A stretch of 64,000 nucleotides of DNA from Liolophura sinensis (lineage: Eukaryota; Mollusca; Polyplacophora; Chitonida; Chitonidae), in contig NC_088302.1 of the NCBI RefSeq assembly GCF_032854445.1, positions 44,366,645 to 44,430,644 on the forward strand, given 5' to 3'. A model generated the notes under the pieces. The model did not search any database, was not told the DNA's origin, and worked only from the letters and a program-made list of their open reading frames with translations. Position 1 is the stretch's first letter. Every line of letters starts with the position of its first letter. Below are positions 59,480 to 64,000 of the stretch, one piece after another. Position numbers and translations under genes: made by a program.

Positions 59480-60539
59480 GTAAATTACAGAACCTGGTAG
59501 AAAAGTTTGACGTGTTTCTCCTTCAGGAAAGTAACGTGCAGTCTCCATGAATGGACGACTTTACGTCACAACCTCGAAAGGCATGTTTACACTTCATCTT
59601 GCTGTGAGCTAAAGCGTTAACTCTCTGTCCCGACGTTTTGTTTTATTTTGGTATCCTTGTAATCATCACTGGACCTCTTGTATAAAAGATGATAATAATA
59701 GTATAGAAATTAATCTTTCCGAAAAATCGTCGTCGGAACATTCAGCCATTTTGAATGATATTTAACACCGCCAAAGTCTAGGAAATTGGCCAGAGAAATA
59801 GTCTCGATGCATCCACCTTCACATGATGGGCCCAGCTGGAGCGCAGAAACATTCCGTAGTTTTAAATGAGAGACAGGATGATCGGAGGTATTAGTTTAAT
59901 TCCACCGTCGCGGATGTTAAACCGGGAAAGCTGGGTTTCGTCGGGGGATTCCCCTTTCACATTTGTATGTGTAATTTCAGTAGCTGGAGAAAAACACGGA
60001 AGACATAACATCCTCAATGGTTCGCTGGGCACGTAACTTTTCCTGCTCCACTAAAGGCTACACGAGCGCATTGATTTTGCTTACTATTTATGTTGTTCGT
60101 TTGTCAACTTCAAAAATATATATAGCCTAATTTTTGCGTTGTGTCATGACATACTAGCACATGTAGGTTGAGCTTTTCTCTTCAACACATCAGAAATCAA
60201 CACAGCTTGAGCACTAATTCTTTGAGCTGTTGATGTTGAAAGTGAAGTCATAGTATTTGCGTGGGTGGTAACACCGGAGAAAGTTTTCAGTTCTATCCAG
60301 AACACACAAATTCTGATATATTTTAACTAGGTTCAAAGTAGCAGTGCAAAATTTATAGTGCATCAACAACCGATGACGTATGTGTGGCTGTATAATCCTT
60401 CATTCTTATGTTCGGAGGCAGGTATTGTACCCAACTGCACGAATTTGCGCACGTGTAACCTAAAGTAAGCGTAGACGGCCATACCCTAGACAAAAAGAAA
60501 TATAACAACTAAACGATGCTCAGATGAGGCCGTTTTCTC
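59480..60539. other. no gene recognised
   Basis: It includes a short block (CTGGGTTTCGTCGGGGGATT) near 59930 that also occurs near 46580, so a minor dispersed repeat may be present. Confidence 0.45.
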
Positions 60540-61170
60540 GATTCAGTGTCCATTACAACAATATTTTTAAGGCTCACTACTGAGGTCTACTGGAAATTAT
60601 TCTGTTGTTTTCCCGGCCCCATTTGAACAATGTTTTGTGAGGCTCACTACTGAAGTCTACTGGAAATTATTCTGTTGTTTTCCCGGCTCCATTTGAACAA
60701 TGTTTTGTGAGGCTCACTACTTTGTTTTCCCTGACCTAGTAGACGTAATTATTTTAAGCCTCAGCCAATTGAAGAATCACCTATTTTTAAACCGCATGCA
60801 CTCTGTGCACTCAGTTTGCTTTTACTCACGAAATCACGTGGCTGTCAATTGTCCAACTGGACGCAGTTACTTTCCCGGTGAACACAGCAACCAGTTATTT
60901 TCCTTGTCCGAATAGACCTAGTTATTTTCCTGGTGCACGCCACAACCTGTTGTTTTCCCTGCCCTAGTAGATCCAATTACTTTCCTGGAGCACCACAAAA
61001 CCATTTATTCTTCCTGTCCAACTAGATCCATTTATTTTAAAGGTGCACGTCATGAGCAATTATTTTTCCTGTCCTAGTAGGTGCAATTGTTTTCCTGGTG
61101 AACGCCACAACCAGTTATTTTCCTTTCTCAACTAGACCCAATTACTTCCTTGGTTCACGCCACAACCACT
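60540..61170. repeat. about 60-bp degenerate tandem repeat
   Basis: Units are GGCTCACTACTGAGGTCTAC then TGGAAATTATTCTGTTGTTT TCCC, grading to TAGTAGATCCAATTACTTTC CTGGTGCACGCC. It is related in motif to 47390-47790. Confidence 0.8.
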
Positions 61171-61179
61171 TGTGGATGG

Positions 61180-62830
61180 TCCTGAAGGAGGTCAAATAGA
61201 TGATCATATAGGGGTGGCCCTTGTTGTGATTATAGTGTGGTTGTAGAGGCGGCCATAGTCCGGACGGTGGTCATATAGAATTGTCCTGGATGGTGTCACA
61301 AAGTATATGTGGAGGTGGACATGTAGGATAGTTCTGTGGTGGTCATAGAGTACCCCTGGAGGTGTTCATCTAGGATAGCCGTGGAGGTGGTCATATAAGA
61401 TACCATACCATAAGATAACCCCATACAGAATAACTCTTGAGGACGTAGGATAGTCCTAGATATTCATATAGGATAATCCCGAATGTTGTCAGAATGCGCC
61501 TGGAAGTGTTCATATAAGATAGCCCTGAAAGTTACAACGCTGGGACTAACCCATGACCGCCTCCAGGATTATACCATGGCTGCCCCCAACACTATCCCAT
61601 GCCCGTCTCCACGACTATCCAATGGCCGCTTGCACGACCACTCAACCTGCACTACCTGCAGCACCCCCACCCTGAACGTCTCTTGGACTATCCCATGAAC
61701 GCCTCCAGAGGCAGCAGATGGCCACCTCAGGATTATCCCATGACCACCTCCAGGGCTACCCTATATGATCACCTCCAGGGCTATCCTATATGGCCACCTC
61801 CAGGGGTAACCCATATGATACCTTCAGGATTATCATATATGAAGACATTCGGGGCTATCATATATGACCACCTCCCGTGCTATTCTGTATAACCACCTCC
61901 AGGACTGTCATATGTGGGACTAACCTACATGACCATGTGCAGGGCTATCCTGTATGACCACTTCAAATGCTATCCTGTATGACCGCCTTCCGGGCTAACC
62001 ACATCCAGGGCTATCTTATATAACCACTTCCAGGGGTGTTCTGACGACATTCGGGATTATCCTATATGAAAAACCTCCAGGGCTATCCTATATAACCACC
62101 TCCAGGGCTATCCTATATAACAACTTTCAGGGTTATCTTATATGACCACTTCCAGGCGCATTCTGACAACATTCGGGATTATCCTATATGAATACCTCCA
62201 GGGCTATCCTATATAACCACCTTCAGGGCTATCCTATATAACAAGTTATAAGTCATGGGGTGGTCATGGGGTGGCCCAGGAGGAGGTCATCAGAAAGTCC
62301 TGGGGTGCCTCTGGAGGTGGTTATGGGATAGTCATGGAGGTGGTCATGGGATAGTCATGGAGGTGGTCATGGGGTAGTCATGGAGGTGGTCATGGGGTGG
62401 CCCTGAAGGCGGTCATGGGGTAGTCATGGAGGTGGTCATGGGGTGGCCCTGAAAGCCATCATAAGGTAGTCATGGAGGAGGTCATGAGTTAGCCCTGGAA
62501 GTTGTCATCGGGTGGTCCTGGAGGCGGTCAGCGGTTGATCTCGGAGGAGGTCATGGGATACTCATGGAGGTGGTCATAGGGTGGCCCCTGTGGTGATTAA
62601 ACTGTGGTTGTAGACGCGGTCACTGTTTGGCCCAGCGCGTGGTCATGAGGTGGTCGTGGAGGCGATCATGTTTTGGTCCTGAATGTGTTCATGAGGTAGT
62701 CCTGGAGGTGGTCATGAGGTGGTCAAGAGGTGGTACTGGATGTGGTGAGGAGGTGGCCTTAGAAGTTGTCTCAGGGTGGTCCTGAAGGTAGTCACAGGCT
62801 GGTCCTGGAAATAGTCATTGGTTATATCAT
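61180..62830. repeat. short-unit array in three alternating orientations
   Basis: Block 1 (about 61180-61545) carries GGTGGTCATATAGGATA and TCCTGGAGG-type units. Block 2 (about 61550-62245) carries the complement, TATCCTATATGACCACCTCC and AGGGC. Block 3 (about 62255-62830) returns to GGTCATGGGGTAGTCATGGA. Units are about 21-30 bp. Confidence 0.88.
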
Positions 62831-62860
62831 GGGAATGTAACATTTATATCTGTTCTACAG

Positions 62861-62904
62861 ATTTGTCTCCGGAAACCTGTTCCCAATCGGCTGATTCCCC
62901 CAGT
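62861..62904 (+). CDS. CD225-D, probable start of hydrophilic exon (possibly disrupted)
   Basis: Acceptor ATCTGTTCTACAG is followed by AT TTG TCT CCG GAA, which aligns base for base with the first codons of the CD225-C exon at 48462 (LSPE in both) in the same phase. The similarity continues to CCCAGT. Read on, the frame stops at TGA 62938-62940. The true end is therefore unclear: a short exon, a decayed exon, or a changed splice. A separate candidate lies at 63095-63186, entered in phase 1 and ending CTT|GTAGAC in phase 0, with basic composition (SKGSNKKSSKNP). Confidence 0.4.
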
Positions 62905-63013
62905 GTGATTCTTGTTATGTTATTGACAACACAAGAGTGATGAAATGTAGGCTCAAATGTTAATGTATTTGCACGTGGACAACTTACGTGTTCTTGGCTG
63001 TTTTTATGGCAAC

Positions 63014-63048
63014 ATTCGAGAGCCCCGATACAAGAGGGGCTCTCGAAT
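63014..63048. other. 13-bp perfect hairpin
   Basis: The arms ATTCGAGAGCCCC and GGGGCTCTCGAAT have a 9-base loop. With small bulges the stem extends to about 17 bp. It lies between the two candidate CD225-D exons. Confidence 0.85.
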
Positions 63049-63819
63049 TGTTGGACAACTTTCTGGTCAACAGTATGAGCAAACGTCTGTTCAGGCAGGC
63101 AACCAAGCTCAACTCACCAATCTGACGAAAAGGCATCTGCACGTTCCAAGGGGTCAAATAAGAAAAGCTCCAAAAATCCTATCGGTCTTGTAGACAAAGC
63201 CGTCTTCCGTCCCATGAGCAGCGATACGGGTTACAAGAAATCGACAATGCGGAGAGTGAATTCCTTTCTCGTTTCCTATATTCAAAATGTAATAAAAATA
63301 TATGCGCACTCTTTACATTTTTATAGAAGTGACTAAAGTTTGAAGGATACATGAAAAGAAGGCTCAAAGTTTTAAGGGGAATTAAAAAATGTATGCTAAA
63401 AAATTTAAATATTTTCACTATTGATCCACATTTTATATCTCTTAATTATCTCTCTACTTTATAAATACTTTCCAATAATGGTCGGAAATTTTCGAATATG
63501 ACGTCAACGTTGAACTTACTGGCTTTATAGCGGGACCAGTTCAGCGGTAAACCAGGCCACCTAATTTCAGCATTGGCCAGTGGAACCTGAGAAAAACTGT
63601 AGTTTCAAGCCATTTTTACGCCCTAAGCAGAAAGCCGAGAATCTTTTTTTGTTACTTTACATCTTGGGAGACATCATAAACTACATATTAAAAAAAAAGA
63701 AACTTTTCGTCTTTCCTTTAACATCTGGACGTAAGAACATCTCATTAAATTCCATTTCTCCTCTTAAGCTATATTTCATTTACGAGCATTCACGATTGTT
63801 AAAGCAATATCGTTTTTTT

Positions 63820-63839
63820 CTCTCTCTCTCTCTCTCTCC
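63820..63839. repeat. (CT)n tract before CD225-D exon
   Basis: TCTCTCTCTCTCTCTCTC about 50 bp before the acceptor; its position matches the tract before the CD225-C exon. Confidence 0.9.
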
Positions 63840-63887
63840 GCACCGGCATTTGAAGAACATGTATTTTGTTTTTCTGATACTTTATAG

Positions 63888-64000
63888 ATGTCGGAACGAT
63901 ATGTGACCCTTGTTCAACCGGATGGCACTCACTACGATAACACAGCTCTGGCAATATTCACTTGTTTTTGCTGGTACCTCCCTCTTGGACTAGCCGCCAT
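63888..64000 (+). CDS. CD225-D, first hydrophobic exon, cut by window end
   Basis: Acceptor GATACTTTATAG opens the exon in phase 0. The 37 full codons read MSERYVTLVQPDGTHYDN, then TALAIFTCFCWYLPLGLAA and part of an I codon. This matches the CD225 signature (cysteines then P-L-G-L-x-A-I). The lead YVTLVQP resembles CD225-C (NVTFVQP). The exon begins with ATG exactly at the splice site, so translation could start here if the upstream exon is dead. The last exon lies beyond the window. Confidence 0.88.
   Translation, partial: MSERYVTLVQPDGTHYDNTALAIFTCFCWYLPLGLAA

Overview
The window is animal nuclear DNA. It has spliced genes with GT..AG introns, no operons, many tRNA-derived SINEs, many minisatellites, and DNA-transposon, LTR and reverse-transcriptase relics. 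The commonest SINE has a tRNA-like head, a central part like the published MetaSINE domain, and an ATAA-type tail. With the C-type-lectin and PAN exons this points to a lophotrochozoan, most likely a mollusc such as a bivalve. Genus cannot be told from the sequence.

The main coding content is a dispersed cluster of at least four CD225/dispanin (IFITM-like) small membrane-protein genes. CD225-A is on + (exons at 13393-13532, 14802-14930, 17332-17493). CD225-B is on - (26075-25861, 22994-22863, 21721-21557). CD225-C is on + (48462-48778, 49109-49237, 51756-51902). CD225-D is on + (probable exon at 62861, clear exon from 63888, cut by the window end). A, B and C share one gene structure: a variable hydrophilic exon entered in phase 1, then a phase-0 exon with the first hydrophobic segment and a PLG/PVG motif, then a phase-0 exon with the polar loop and the last membrane segment. 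D matches at both exon starts that are visible. No first exon was found for any of them. At the left end, on the minus strand, are a C-type-lectin-like exon (6748-6492), a possible signal-bearing exon (about 7283) and a PAN/Apple-like terminal exon (3664-3453). These may be one gene or two.

The rest is mobile and tandemly repeated DNA. It includes about 18 full or partial MetaSINE-type copies, several with clear target duplications, and a second SINE family with a CACT tail. Two solo LTRs of one family sit at 15752-16516 (-) and 41822-42556 (+), each with a 4-bp target duplication and an open frame of about 180 codons. A nearly intact Tc1-type DD34E transposon lies at 35758-37290, broken by one stop codon. 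Three short inverted-repeat elements lie at 33717-34350, 55021-55198 and 58727-59479, and a decayed reverse transcriptase at 9020-9665. Minisatellites with units of 15 to 87 bp occupy many kilobases. Most long open frames in the window are translations of these arrays and are not called as genes.

Layout: 0-8 kb lectin/PAN exons and SINEs; 8-11 kb SINEs, RT relic and a minisatellite; 13-17.5 kb CD225-A; 17.7-18.6 kb a 54-bp array between convergent genes; 21.5-26.1 kb CD225-B; 28-32 kb two large minisatellites; 33.7-37.3 kb DNA transposons; 39-44 kb nested repeats with an LTR; 48.4-51.9 kb CD225-C; 53.3-54.4 kb an 87-bp array; 56-59.5 kb GATATC repeats and a foldback element; 60.5-62.8 kb arrays in alternating orientation; 62.9-64 kb the start of CD225-D.
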